Shown: positions 1 through 10,980 of the stretch, piece after piece
Position numbering within the stretch: position 1 is the first letter of the stretch
Layout: each line of letters opens with the position of its first letter
Origin: Molossus alvarezi
Lineage: Eukaryota > Chordata > Mammalia > Chiroptera > Molossidae
Direction of reading: 5' to 3'
Assembly: GCA_037176705.1 (NCBI GenBank)
Contig: CM073887.1
Span: 27,779,501 to 27,843,500, forward strand
Length of the DNA stretch: 64,000 nt
Made by a program: the position numbers and the translations under genes
Notes under the pieces: model-generated
Told to the model about the DNA's origin: nothing
The model's input: the letters and a program-made list of their open reading frames with translations, nothing else
The model's database searches: none

Positions 1-943
1 TATCAGTGGTATCACTGTAGGTCTTTACTGTTTTCTTTGTCCTGGAATCCAGGAAAAATAAAAGCACATTAATTTATTCCACACATCTGTTTGTTTAGTC
101 CAGAATAATTTATAAGTTAACATTTGCTGATATATTTCACATTCAATGCTAGGCTTTAATGAAATTTCAAGATCCTTTGTGAATTGTCAAGTCATAAGCA
201 TTATTGTGATTTTTTTCTAGTTGGAATTAAATATATCATATTAAGTTTAGTGGTTTTGAAAGGATGCTTGATCTAACTACTATTGGTAGAGACAAATTTT
301 CTCGTCCTGTCATTTCTGCTTTTTTCATACATTACTTGATATTCATTAGTGTACAGTTACTCCATGTGGCATTTATAAGACACAGTGTAGCTATAAGACA
401 ACTTGAAGATTTGACAAGTTTAGTAGGCTCAAGGGACCAATAATGTGAATAAAGACACATGATTTGAAAGCATTTACAACACAATAGTTTTGCAGATTTG
501 AACATTAAGCCCATATATTCTTCCCAAAAGGAGGCACACGAGGGAGTTGTAACCATCTTGCAGTTTCTTGGTTTTTGCTACATCACACAAACTTTCTTAT
601 ATGTTTGTTTACTTTTGTTGTACCTGTACTCTGTCTCCAAACAGTAATAGTAGTTTAAGGGCACATACTGTTTCTTAAACACTTAAATTTATCTTTGTCA
701 TTTGGCACAGTCCCTTGTGTACAAAGTGACCATCTTAATCCACAAACAGAATATTTTTGTTGTTGTTGAATTAAATTTCTAATAGGGGTCTCCATTATTT
801 GGAATAGCAAAAATGAAATGATAGTTTTGACCGGGAATTTGAGGGTGGAAGGTAAGAGACTGAGGCAGGATGAGGATCCCATAAAGCTGGGAAGAGAGGG
901 GCTCTGGCCACATATCCACCTATCTATTCTCAACACATCCATT
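1..943. other. Unassigned AT-rich DNA at the left edge
   Basis: No gene or repeat family that I recognise. Short minus-strand open frames at 332-556 and 655-942 show no domain, no recognisable homologue and no exon signals. The tract may hold very old repeats or intronic sequence. Confidence 0.5.
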
Positions 944-985
944 TTTTAAAAATATATTTTTATTGATTTTAGAGGCAGTTTTGTC
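944..985 (-). mobile_element. Possible VES SINE 3' tail fragment
   Basis: A short AT-rich stretch followed by 'TTTTTATTGATTTTAGAG' matches the reverse complement of the tail seen in complete minus-strand VES SINEs at 12786 and 42604. The tRNA-like head is missing, so this would be a fragment cut just inside the tail. It is short and could be coincidence. Confidence 0.35.
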
Positions 986-1853
986 CTCATTCCTATGTTC
1001 AGAACCTCCTCAGATCCATCCCTTTATGCATGTCAGAGTTAATGTGGCCACTCCCTTAACATGCTGGGCTATAAGGAACTCCCTGGGGCTTGGTCTATCT
1101 GAACAATGGGTTTTTCCAAATCCCTGAGAAGCACAGCTCAGTTTTGTTTTTCCTGGTTCCTAGTTTTATAAACTCATATGAGGGTTCTGTCCTCAGTGCA
1201 GAAAATCAATATCTAGTTGGGCAAGAGATGATTTGTGTGTAGCGGGCAAGTCTAGTTTCTGTTCCTTCTGTGTTCACCCAATTTTTTACATCTTTTGTTC
1301 AAGCAAGAGTTCTTTCAATTCCTCGAGGCATAATGGCTTAAAATTAAACAGTCAGAAGGAAATCATAGATTAGAGGGCAACAGTATAAGAAAATGTAGGA
1401 ACTGTGTGTATAACATCTCTAATTATTGCCTTTCCCCTCAGCATTTAAAATTAAATACTCAATGAGTAGATGTTGTCATTGATGATGATTAATTTATGGC
1501 ATGTTGAATATTTAACTTTTAACCAATATCTTTTGTATAAAAGACTAAATTAATATTTTATTTTTTTGTTTTATTAAATATGATGCTTTTTTTCCCCCAG
1601 ATGTGTGATAGATGAGCATAAAAGGACTAATTATTTTAATTTATAAACTTTGTGGATGTGCATTAAATTGCATTAGGATATTCCTTTGCCTTTTAACCAT
1701 TGTTTGCACATCTTAGGGATATTGTAATTTTTGTCACAATGAGTATAAATTTTGATTTAATATGAAGGAATAGCAGAGAAGGGCCTGGGAGATAACTTGT
1801 AATCTAGTGACTGTTAATGATTTTCTGAAACAAAAAAATGTTATTGCGATGAA
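986..1853. other. Unassigned AT-rich DNA
   Basis: No open frame of note and no repeat family identified with confidence. The sequence from about 1000 to 1345 is slightly more GC-rich and could be an old LTR or untranslated-region-like sequence. I cannot place it. Confidence 0.4.
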
Positions 1854-1867
1854 GAGAGAATTATTTA

Positions 1868-2173
1868 TTTATTTTATTTTTTGTTAATACTCACCCGAGG
1901 ATATTTTTCCATTGCTATTTAGATAGAAAGGAGGCAAGAAAGGAGGGAGAGGAGAGGAGGGGAGGGGAGGGGAGGGGAGGGGAGGGGAGGGGAGGGGAGG
2001 GGAGGGGAGGTGTCAGTGTGTTAGAGACACATCAGTTGGTTGCCTCCCACACAACCCTGACCAGGGCTGGGGATTGAATTTGCAACCCAGGTACGTGCCC
2101 TTGACCGGGAATCAAACCCGGGACTCTTCTGCTGGCAACGCTCTAACCTTGGAGCCAAATTGGCCAGGGCAAG
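1868..2173 (-). mobile_element. VES: VES SINE with GGGGA expansion
   Basis: Full-length tRNA-derived bat SINE on the minus strand. The right end 'TTGGCCAGGGC' is the reverse complement of the head, and 'CACCCGAGGATATTTTTCCAT' near the left end belongs to the 'CCTCGGGTGAGG' tail class. A 14-bp direct repeat GAGAGAATTATTTA flanks it at 1854-1867 and 2174-2187. The CT-rich middle has expanded into a GGGGA-type array on the plus strand (about 1955-2010). It would have been mobilised by L1 machinery. It carries no gene. Confidence 0.9.
1955..2010 (+). repeat. (GGGGA)n microsatellite
   Basis: About ten tandem copies of a GGGGA unit, purine-only on the plus strand, sitting in the CT-rich region of the VES SINE at 1868-2173. 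The G runs could form a quadruplex. Copy number is probably polymorphic. Confidence 0.9.
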
Positions 2174-2270
2174 GAGAGAATTATTTAAAGCTGAGCTGTG
2201 TGAAGGAGGAAAAGAGTATGAGGTGGCAAAATAATGGGGAAGTAAGTTTATAACAACAACAAAAATAGGT

Positions 2271-2594
2271 TGTTACCAGACCTTAAATGCCAGGTTCTTG
2301 AGTCTCAGTGTCATAGAAATGAGCACTGAACTCAGTGCAAGAGTTCAAGCAGATAGAGTTTATTGAAAAATGCTTGTGCACAAGGGAGTGGCAAGAAAAC
2401 AGAAGTTGAGCCTTCTTAGGGATTCCCATGGATGGACTATATAGGGGCCTTGGGGTGGGGTAGGACTTGGGAATGAGGATGAGGTCAGTTGTCCCACAAT
2501 TGCCATCTGGCAGCGACTGATCCCAAGGTAGTCATAAGGTGTTTTCCATGGTCGGTGGACCACTCCAAGGGCCTGTAAAATAATGCTGGTGCAA
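2271..2594 (-). mobile_element. Solo LTR of an endogenous retrovirus (old copy)
   Basis: Read on the minus strand, this has the order of a retroviral LTR: a pyrimidine-rich U3, a TATA box (CTATATAG, about 2437-2444), and a poly(A) signal AATAAA (complement of TTTATT at 2359-2364) about 75 bp further on. It ends in GGTAACA near 2271. No gag, pol or env sequence was recognised on either side, and no polypurine tract is evident next to the U3 edge, so I call it a solo LTR. The U3 boundary near 2594 is an estimate and I found no target duplication. The family is not named with confidence. Confidence 0.6.
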
Positions 2595-3398
2595 ATATTT
2601 TAGTTACCGTTTATTTAATTGACAGAACAACTATTTTGCAAAACGTGATGTGAAGAAAGAATGTTATGTCATATAGTCTTTCCTTTAAGGAAGTGGTTAG
2701 GTTCATTTCAACTATGGAATTTTACTGAAAGCAAGGAGTCACAAATTAAGACCATTTTATTTACTACATTAAGTCCAGTTTCAATTTGGCCTAATTGTTT
2801 GCATAAACACAAGAATAGCAATTGGTCATACAGGATCTTTTAAATCTGGTTTCCTGGAATCTCGTAAGAACTCTCTAAATTGAACTTTATTAGCCTCTCA
2901 GGACGAAGAAGCCACATTGTTGCTATCAGGTTTGCCTGCAATACTTGTGGACTTGGGTGAATTCACAAGTTCTCGAGGTCTCCCAAAATGTCTTGAGGTT
3001 CTTTCTTTGCCATCTCCAGGAAAGCATCCTTTGTTTCTTACCTGGAAAGACTGGTGTGAACCATATAAATAAGCATGATACCAGACTGTTTCTCCAGGCA
3101 TTTCTATTGGCTTCCAAATTCCATCTTCATTCTTTAAAGTTTTCTGGTGGCATTCAGATTCTAGGCATGTTTCTCTCAATCATGACATTCCAGTCAAAGC
3201 CTTGGCTACTAAAACCAGTTCCAATTGCATCCTCTTATAAAAAGAACAGATTCTTCCTGGATTCATGCAAACAACCATATTGCCATGGAAATAATAATAC
3301 TAATTAGGTTTCCAAATTCTGGACAGATGAGGTAGGGAGAAAAATATAAATGCTTTAATATTGCTTATAAAGTTACAATTTACCAAATAACTTTAAGG
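2595..3398. other. Unassigned sequence with overlapping short open frames
   Basis: Open frames of 93 codons (minus, 2898-3179) and 120 codons (plus, 2945-3307) overlap on opposite strands. Neither has a recognised domain. Because both strands are open over the same stretch, this may be an old retroelement internal fragment, or it may be chance. It lies next to the LTR at 2271-2594, but no retroviral motif is visible. Confidence 0.4.
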
Positions 3399-3410
3399 AA
3401 AAGAATGTTT

Positions 3411-3636
3411 CGCCCGGCTGCTGTGGCTCAGTGGTTGAGCATCGACCCATGCACCAGGGGGTCGCTGGTTTGATTCCCGGTCAGGCCACATGCCCAAGTT
3501 GTGGGCCCAATACCCGCTGTGGGGTGTGCAGGAGGTGGCCAATTGATTTCTCTCTCATCGATGTTTCTATCTCTCTCCTTCTCCCTTTCTCTCTCTCAAA
3601 TCAATAAAGAAAAAAGAGTTAAAAAAATAAAGAAAA
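3411..3636 (+). mobile_element. VES: VES SINE, 'AAATCAATAAA' tail class
   Basis: Head 'GGCTCAGTGGTTGAGCATCG' contains the pol III A box, and 'GGTTTGATTCC' forms the B box about 35 bases later. A CT-rich region follows, then the tail 'TCAAATCAATAAAG'. The flanks GAAAAGAATGTTT (ending 3410) and AAAAAGAATATTT (ending 3650) look like a slightly diverged target-site duplication. Confidence 0.9.
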
Positions 3637-3650
3637 GAAAAAGAATATTT

Positions 3651-5159
3651 CCTTATATCTGGAAAGAAAAAATTTAAATCAGCAATATTTTGAACAGTCA
3701 AAAAAATAGTACTTATCCTCAATTCATTCAGTCCCATAATCGATTTTTGTTTATCTTGATTATTTGCCAGTATTTCCATGAATTAGTTATTTCTTTGAGT
3801 TCTATAAATCTTTATCCAGTTTAAAGGTATGATCTAAAAGTTTATTCTCAGAAAATTCTATTTTAGAATTAGAGTCCTTTCCATGGATCTTTCTAAAGAT
3901 GTAATATATTTGCAAATGCATCAGAGTAAAATAATGACTGTCTCTAAGTGACAACAACTTAAAATGACATGGTTATAGATCTGATTATAATGCAATTGAT
4001 AAAGAACTTTGCTTTTCGGTAACAATATTTTAAGATAGTTAGAATTACAAATGAAAGTATATTAGAATTTTGTAGACTCTTAGATATTTTTATATAATAT
4101 CTAGAATGTCCACTTTAATAAAAATATATGTATACAAATAGAACATAGTTACTATTTTTTATTTGACAAATCTTCCTATGTATTTCAAGCATATCAAATA
4201 GGCTTGATTAAAGTTTTCTTTAGAGGCAACGGATTCTTGAGTTATTCCCGGGGCCCATTGGAAGGACTCTAGGCTAAGAAAAAATCTCTTAAAATTTTAA
4301 CTTTGGGAAGGTTGTCAAACATACTTGACCAAAAGATCGTATGTCATAATGAAACAATATTAAACTATTTTATTACCTAAAGTGACGACAAATAGTATCA
4401 AGCATAGATACAGGCTAGCAAAACTCCAGTTCTTAGGATTGAGAAGATGGTTTCCTTAAGTCATCAAGTATCTGAGTAATACGATATTCTCCAAATTTGT
4501 TTACTAGCTTCTCTGTAATAGAAAGCCAAAAGTAGGAGAACTTAAAACTTGTGTAGCAATCAGTGTGTTAGTATTTTATGTTATTTCAAAATATCTAGAT
4601 ATTCAATAATTTGTATTATTTAACTTAGTAACTCAGTAAAGTTTCAAAATACCAACAGGGTTTAGAAAACTATTTTTAGGCTTACATATAATTATTACTG
4701 AAAAGCTTTGTCAAAAACCGTTCATTTTAGTTACATGTATTTATTAGCTCTAAACAACTCCAAGAGATTTTAAACTCAATTATTTATTACCCAAGCTATT
4801 TTCTTGACAAATTTTGTAACAGAGATAACGTATTTTTTTATTCCAGGTAAAACCAACATATATTTTATGTTAATAAACTCCAAAAGACATCAACCAAACT
4901 TAAACCAGTTTTAATATCAGATATATTTGTCTAGACCATATGAGCCTAAAAAAAACACACACATTTAGTATAGTTTATATTTCTTAATTTATATAAGCAT
5001 TTAGTTTCTTTTAAGCCAATAAAATATTACACCCTAGTAACACCATCCAGAGGCAGAAAAACATACCACATATGCTACACAGATAAACACATATCACAAA
5101 AAAGACTATACACAAAAAAGACCATACATATAACCCTAAACACTTTATCACATTTAATA
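3651..5159. other. AT-rich unassigned DNA, about 1.5 kb
   Basis: No open frame above 60 codons. The stretch 4215-4550 and the A/C-rich stretch 4850-5155 have a composition that could derive from an old endogenous retrovirus interior, but I see no diagnostic motif and make no such call. Confidence 0.45.
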
Positions 5160-5161
5160 TA

Positions 5162-5289
5162 GGGTGGCCCCCCAAAAATGTATACACACTTTGAATAATT
5201 ATAAATTCCAGTGGGTTAAATCTGAAAAGAAAGAAATATCAATTGAGCTATCAGCTGTTAAGTGTGTTTGCATTTTTGGAGGTGCACCC
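5162..5289. mobile_element. Mariner-like MITE (128 bp)
   Basis: A short non-autonomous DNA transposon. Its ends are inverted copies: GGGTGGCCCCCCAAAAATG at the left, and GGGTGCACCTCCAAAAATG read from the right end on the minus strand. Similarity continues through 'ACACACTT', about 27 bp in all with about five mismatches. The element is flanked by TA (5160-5161 and 5290-5291), the target duplication of the Tc1/mariner superfamily. There is no coding capacity. The end motif resembles mariner ends known from mammals, but I cannot name the subfamily. Confidence 0.75.
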
Positions 5290-5291
5290 TA

Positions 5292-5650
5292 TATAACTGT
5301 TTATGAATGAGATGTGCATTAGTAACGATTAATAATATCTTAAAGGTTCAAGGCATTATGAAATATATGAAGTAGGTTTATTATTTAGCACGCTACCGTA
5401 TTATTTTGTAAGTTATATTAAAATTCTAGCTTCATATGGAAAATACGCAGAAGTTTTTCATTATTAGTCCTTGCTTACTCATAATTTGTGATTTTTACAT
5501 CTGTTTGTATGTTGTATTTATTGGGTCGGTGTCTGTCTTCCCAACTTGAGTGGAGTCTATTTGAGGATAGAGATCATGCTGTTTTGGTCTACATTATTTT
5601 CCCAGAGACTAGCACAGTGTTTGGCACATGGCATACAAGACATATGTAAC
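5292..5650. other. Unassigned AT-rich DNA
   Basis: No open frame or repeat family recognised between the mariner MITE and the next SINE. Confidence 0.4.
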
Positions 5651-5942
5651 GAGGACCTGGCTTGTGTGGTTTGGTTCAACCCAATAACTGAAGGGTTATG
5701 GGTTTGATTCCCAGTCAAGGGCATGCACCTGGGATGCATTCAATTCCCACCCCAGTCAGGGTATCGGTGAGAGGCAACCAATCTGTGTTCCTCTCACATC
5801 GATGTCTCTGTCTCTGTCTCTCCCTCTCTCTCCCACCCCCCTCTCCCTCTCCTTCCCTCCCTGCCCCCTTTCTCTGTACCTTCCACTCTAAAAAAAAAAA
5901 AAAAAAAAATTAATGGAAAAAATATCCTTGGGTGAGGGTTAG
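5651..5942 (+). mobile_element. VES: VES SINE, 'CCTCGGGTGAGG' tail class
   Basis: Head 'ACCTGGCTTGTGTGGTTTGG', B-box-like 'GGTTTGATTCC', a CT-rich stretch (5807-5890) and a long A run, followed by 'AATATCCTTGGGTGAGGGTT', the tail of this VES class. The head is diverged from the consensus-like copies elsewhere in the window, so this copy is older. Confidence 0.85.
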
Positions 5943-6539
5943 CAAACAAATATATAATGAGGAAGGTGGGTGTGCATTGTTGAATGGGGGGGCCCACTGT
6001 GACCAAAGCAGTGTGTTTTGGGGTTTGACCAATGATGTCAGAAACTTAGACTGTGTTTGCATTCACACATCTATTTGATAAGAAACATTCAGATTCAGCA
6101 AACATCTAAAAATCTAGAAGCAACTCTTCTAAAAAACTAAATAAAAGGTTTATTTAACTAAACTTAGCTTTCTTCTCACAAAACAGAAGCCCTCCTGTGG
6201 ACCTGGTAGCCACAGACACAACCCTGTTGTTTAAGGACACTTAAAAGACCGCACGTGAATATGATGCATCAAGGGCACAACGTTTACATGTGAATGTTTA
6301 AGTTTTCAGGAAACATTCTTACGTTCTAGGATCTCAGGTGTTTTCCCTGTACTTTGTGCCGCCACAATCTATTTCAATACAAAGTATCTCCATCAGTGTA
6401 ACTGAACACTTGAGACTAAAACTAGGTTACTCTCTGAGAATTTGTATAAATTCTTGGAAATGATCACTGAAGGACTCTGAGCCAAATGTAACTACTGCTG
6501 ACTGACTCTAAATAGTTTCAAAATGAGTAAAGGCATGAT
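5943..6539. other. Unassigned unique-looking DNA
   Basis: No open frame or repeat recognised. Composition is more balanced than in neighbouring AT-rich tracts. It could be tested for mammalian conservation as a candidate non-coding element. Confidence 0.35.
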
Positions 6540-6552
6540 GAAGTAGGAAGGG

Positions 6553-6802
6553 CTCTGGCCAGTTTGGCTCAGCAGTTAGAGCATCGGCCTGCAGACCAGA
6601 GAGACCCAGGTTCGGTTCCCACTAAGGGCACGTACATCGGTTGCAGTTTGTCCCCGGCCCTGGTTGGGTCGTGCAGGTGGCAACCACTCGATGTGTATCT
6701 CTCATGTCGGTGTTTCTCTCTCTCTTCCTCCCTCTCTCCCTCCTGCTCTATCTGAAGATAAATGCAAAAATGTCCTCGGGTGAGGATGAAAAAAAAAAAA
6801 AA
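6553..6802 (+). mobile_element. VES: VES SINE, full length, young
   Basis: Near-consensus head 'CTGGCCAGTTTGGCTCAGCA' with the A box, B box 'GGTTCGGTTCC' at about 6611, the GC-rich middle 'CCCCGGCCCTGGTTGGGTCG', a CT-rich stretch, and the tail 'TGTCCTCGGGTGAGGATG' plus poly(A). The flanks GAAGTAGGAAGGG (6540-6552) and GAAGTGGGAAGGG (6803-6815) differ at one base, giving a 13-bp target-site duplication. Confidence 0.93.
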
Positions 6803-6815
6803 GAAGTGGGAAGGG

Positions 6816-7624
6816 ACACACTGGGGAGCCACACATGACTTCTCCTTTATTTCAAAATGCACTTGTAATATATGTAAAAACTCTTAGCTTACTAGTTAGG
6901 AATATACACTTTACACTATTGCCTTGATTTGCTTCTTTAGAATTTAATAGACTGTTGCTAGAGGCCTCATGGTTTGCATCCCCCCACCCGGACCCCTGCC
7001 CCCGTAACTTGCTCTATGTTCATGGATTATCTTCAGGGACATCTAGACTTGTTTTTCTCACTTTGGTTATAGCTAATCATGTAACATAGCTCCTAGCATC
7101 TCTTCTGCAATCTCCTGTTTATAGTCCTAATTGCAAGCTTCTGTACTGTTACGTGGATTGCAATCATTCAGTCTTTAGGGATTAATTCATAATTTGATTG
7201 TTCTAAAGAATGTGTTTCGGAATGAAATAGCTTGCAGTAGTTCATTTGGAAGCGATTGAATAGCATGTCAACTTGAGATCTTAAATGCCAGCAGTAGATA
7301 GGGCGAGGGGAGCTTTTTCTTAGATTTCTCAGTCACTCGGGGTGTAGATTATCACACTTAATGCCCACAGGGACTATATCTTTTTGCTTTCCTAATAGAA
7401 ACTAAGACAATACAGTTTGCTGTATTTTGTTTCTCATGAATTTCACTTAAGATCCTAGACCTGAAGTGTGCGTGTGTGGTGAGGGAGGGGATTGGGAGGA
7501 TGGGGCATGGGTGTGTGGTGTGGTGAAATGAAGTTAAACCCCATGAGCTGCATGTTTATTTACTAGTACTGCTTGCCAGGTGGAATAAATACACTTAAAA
7601 GGGCATGGCTACAATTCCATGTGG
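6816..7624. other. Unassigned DNA
   Basis: No gene or repeat recognised. A G/T-rich stretch occurs at 7465-7525. No open frame over 60 codons. Confidence 0.4.
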
Positions 7625-7790
7625 TAATGAAGGATGGTAATTTGTTGATCACCTACTCTGTGCCAAGTACAGGAAATATAGTCTATACACAGTCTTTATT
7701 TATTCTCTTTTAATCATGAGAGGTATCAAAGATGATGATAAGGAAATAGTGGCTCAGAAAATGTAAATCACTGGTCCAAACTGGCCCAGT
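7625..7790 (-). mobile_element. MIR: MIR SINE remnant
   Basis: The order 'GATCACCTACTCTGTGCCAAG', then 'TTATTTATTCTCTTTTAATC', then 'GGCTCAGAAAATGTAAATCACT' matches the MIR core and 3' half on the minus strand. MIR is an ancient SINE shared by mammals. The copy is strongly diverged. Confidence 0.6.
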
Positions 7791-7832
7791 GTTTTAGCTG
7801 CCTTTCCTCTTGATGCTTCAAGAAAGAACAGA

Positions 7833-8157
7833 CAGTCTCCAATGTACGATGGTTCAGTTTAGGATTCCTCAACTTTACAATGGTGTGAAAGTGATATTCA
7901 TTCAGTAGAAACTGTACTTTGAATTTTGATCTTTTCTCAGCCAGTGTGATACTCTCTTGTGATGCTGGGCAGTGGCAATGAGGTGATTTTGCCCACCAGT
8001 CGGCTTTTGTAAGTGTTCTGAGCACACTTAAGGTTGGCTAGGCTCAACTATGATGTCTGGTAGGTTAGGTGTAGAAAACTCATTTTTGACTTGCAGCGTT
8101 TTCAATTTACCATGGGTTTATCAGGACATAATCCCATCGTAAATTGAGGAGCGTCTG
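7833..8157. mobile_element. Tigger-type MITE (about 325 bp)
   Basis: The left end 'CAGTCTCCAATGTACGATGG' and the right end read on the minus strand, 'CAGACGCTCCTCAATTTACG', are inverted copies with the CAG start usual for Tigger elements. The right end is followed by TA at 8158-8159. Internal phrases such as 'TTACAATGGTGTGAAAG', 'GTAAGTGTTCTGAGCAC' and 'GGTTAGGTGTA' are typical of a mammal-wide non-autonomous Tigger family. A 85-codon minus-strand open frame inside it is incidental. Confidence 0.75.
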
Positions 8158-8160
8158 TAT

Positions 8161-8847
8161 TCTTTATTAGAAATGCAATCTTCATTTCTTGGAAGGGAAA
8201 TGTGTATCCTTATATAAAAGATCTAGTTTCTTACTGTTATTGTACAGAAACAAATTATAAAGCTTGGCCACAAATCATGAAGCAAAGAGGAAGGAGCCTG
8301 CTGACGTCCAGTGGCCCCTTATTGAAAGAAGAGAAACATAGGTGAGCGGGGTAGCAGAAAGTGTGTATGTTCACCATTGGTATGAGTACTTCAGACTGGA
8401 GAGAGAACATGAATCAACTCAAGTGGAAGAGATATAATTACAGATTCCACTGTGGTCCTGTTGAATTAATGGTGTTCAACCACATCCACTCCAGAAAGAT
8501 AAACATCTTGGTTTATCGTAGTGATTTGAAAGATCTCTTTTGGAAGCCTTATATTTGTAAACATGAAAATATACTTGTAATTTTGTCTAACTGAGTTTCT
8601 GCATTCTGCGCATAGTTTCTGTTCTTTCTCCAGGCCTTAATGGAGAGCTAATTGGAATATTCTTTATAATAAAACTCATAAACATAAAAAAGGTGTTATT
8701 ATGCTTTCCCCCAGCCTTATCTTCTATAACTGAAATTCTCAAACATTTTAGTCATGACACCAGAGTTAATATAAGTTCTTTATATTGTATATGTTTATGC
8801 ATATAGTTGAGATATATGTATTATATATGCCATAGCGTGTGTGTGTG

Positions 8848-8903
<56 letters not shown>

Positions 8904-9835
8904 AGAAATGATTTCTCAAAAAGAGATTCAGAAAATTATTTTGGTCTTAAGATTCTAACTACAAAATTATAAAGTAATTTTTAATCAAAACATGTTAAAA
9001 TTCAAATATGCCATTTAAGGTTTTTAATTGTGTTGTTTCAGACCAATGGAATGATGCCCTTGTGCAGAAAGTGTTTAATGAGGCAAGTTCAAAAGACAGT
9101 AGCCCATGAGTGGCCCAATATGTTGGGGTTCCCAGAGGGTCTATTACAAGCTCTTTAGAAAGTGGGAAGAGGCTCTTTCTATTATGCAGTGCTCAGTGTG
9201 GGGCATCACCAGTCAAAATTATATGTGACCTCGGGCTGTATATGCCATTATCACTTTCCAAAAGAGCCATATAAAGTCTGAATGCTTCATCAGTTAAACA
9301 TGATGCTCTACTTCATGTGTCAGAGGTACCTCCCTACCAGTTCAGAAAAAAATAAATCCGTGCTTCTGTCCTGGACTGACTTGTCCCCTTCCCCCTTTTC
9401 TCTTGCCTCCTTTACAATCCTAGCCCATCATTTCTCTTTTCTATCTCATCCTCTGGCCTTTCCCTCCTTCATGCCATTCTCCTGTAATTAAGTTTTCTCT
9501 TTCATTTAAGTTTTTTTTCCCCCACTTTATTTTGACTCCTTTGTCTAAGTCAGCTAAATTAATCACTTCTGCCAGCCTTCATTCATTCTAGAATATTTTT
9601 CTATCAACTTGAGGGCATTTGCATTCCTTTTTATGATATTGAGTCTTTGGCATTCTTCCTTTATTCTTTGATTTTTGTGGGTCCGTGTTCTTTGACTCTT
9701 TGTCTAGTCATCCATTAAATATGTGAGTTCATTAAATTTCTGACTTGACCTTCTTTATTGGCTCAGCATATTCTCCTCAGATAATTTCATCTACTCCAAA
9801 AGCTTAGCCATCAGCTTTGTGCTCATGATTCTGTT
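8161..9835. other. Unassigned DNA with one dinucleotide repeat
   Basis: Apart from the TA repeat (8853-8900) I see no gene or nameable repeat. A 77-codon open frame at 8361-8594 and a 69-codon frame at 9282-9491 have no recognisable features. 9370-9700 is pyrimidine-rich and could be a very old LINE fragment. Confidence 0.4.
8838..8900. repeat. (TG)n-(TA)n microsatellite
   Basis: A short GTGTGTGTGT tract runs into about 24 TA dinucleotides. The TA part is self-complementary and can extrude as a cruciform. No element flanks identify an origin. Confidence 0.92.
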
Positions 9836-10290
9836 GGGGAGGGAAAATTTTCTTCTACCCTTCTAGGTTCTTCTGGCTGGTTTAAGAATTAGATTGACAA
9901 GACTGATTAACAGGAGAAAATCAAAGGCAGTTTTGTGCTTATGAAGATCTCAGATATGATTCTAAAAAAAAAAAAAGACTAAAACAGGCAGCTTGTATAC
10001 TTTTTTTTTGGACAAATAAGCAGCATATTTGTGAAGAACTGACTGGGTACTTATTGGTGAAGAAATTAGGTAGTGTTTGTTGACATAGCCTTCTATGCCC
10101 TGAATTTCTTATCTCTGGCGATATCTCTTTACCTACTGGTACAAGGAAGGCACCTTTTACATGGGAGATTTATTTCCATCTTTCAGGGAGACAGGGAGGA
10201 GGGTCAGAGTGTCCTTCTTGCACTGGCTGTTTCTCAAGTAACTTTAATTCAAAATAATATGCAAAGTGGCATATTTTGGGGTGACAAATG
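9836..10290 (-). mobile_element. LTR-like repeat, copy 1 of a family also at 58755
   Basis: Shares ordered landmarks with 58755-59310: a purine-rich start, 'TTCT(G/A)TGGCTG'-type sequence, 'AACAGGAGAAAAT(C/T)AA', and an end containing 'CATATTTTGGGGTGACAAAT' (here) or 'ACATTTTGGAGTGGCAAATT' (there). The pattern resembles old class I or III retroviral LTRs of mammals read on the minus strand. I cannot name the family. A 72-codon frame at 10073-10291 is incidental. Confidence 0.45.
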
Positions 10291-10694
10291 ATGCTCCCCT
10301 AAAGTTCCCCGATATATAATCTATCCCTGTTTACTCTCCTGAGTTCCAAAGGGAAATCTGTTAGATGGACTTTTCTGCCTCTTTTTTTCTATAGAACTTA
10401 GTATGGTTAGATCCAACCCTGTCTTCTTAACACAGCCTTACAATTATTCTGAGTTTCTTATTTAGATTGATGTCTTCTTTTCACCCAGGCTAGAAAATAA
10501 ATAGATAGGGCTCCATGTTTTTGTCTTCATTTGTCAAATCCTGACAATGATATCTTCAGAATATTTCTGTTCTTTATTCCTTTGTTCTGTTTCTCTGTTA
10601 TGGCCATGTGTTAGCATTGCTGATTCTCCAGTCTCGAATGACTTTCCTCCTTCAGCATTTTCTCACATAGTCATGGGAATTATTGCTCCTCTAT

Positions 10695-10965
10695 AAAACT
10701 TAATGCCTCCCGTTTCAAAATATTAAATGCTTAATTATGTGTTCAGGCATTTTAAGATCTGGTCTTGTCTTCATTTATGGTATCTTTTTTTTTCTCATGA
10801 TCTTTCCAAAGACCCAACTTAATCATGCTGCATATTCATGCTTGTGTGGTTTGGATTTTTATTTATGTTTTCCCATCTTCTCTTTCCTTAGTTACTTACT
10901 TCTTCCTTATCCTTTAATGCTCAGTTTAAATGTCACCCCTTATTTGTCACCATGATAAATCAGAC
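10695..10965 (+). mobile_element. L2: L2 LINE 3' fragment
   Basis: The end 'CCTTTAATGCTCAGTTTAAATGTCACC' follows the well-known L2 sense-strand pattern 'caagtctcagctcaaatgtcacc'. The upstream part is heavily diverged. Ancient, inactive. Confidence 0.5.
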
Positions 10966-10980
10966 TAGGAAAGTAAGTAA

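Noticed and set aside
2945..3307. Possible host-gene exon (120-codon plus frame, 93-codon minus frame)
   Set aside because: Both strands are open, no domain is recognised, and no convincing splice pair was seen. Left as unassigned.
6553..6640. tRNA gene suggested by A and B boxes in SINE heads
   Set aside because: The boxes belong to VES SINEs, which derive from a tRNA. The cloverleaf is not maintained, and the CT-rich body and A-rich tail identify a SINE. The same holds for the other SINE heads.
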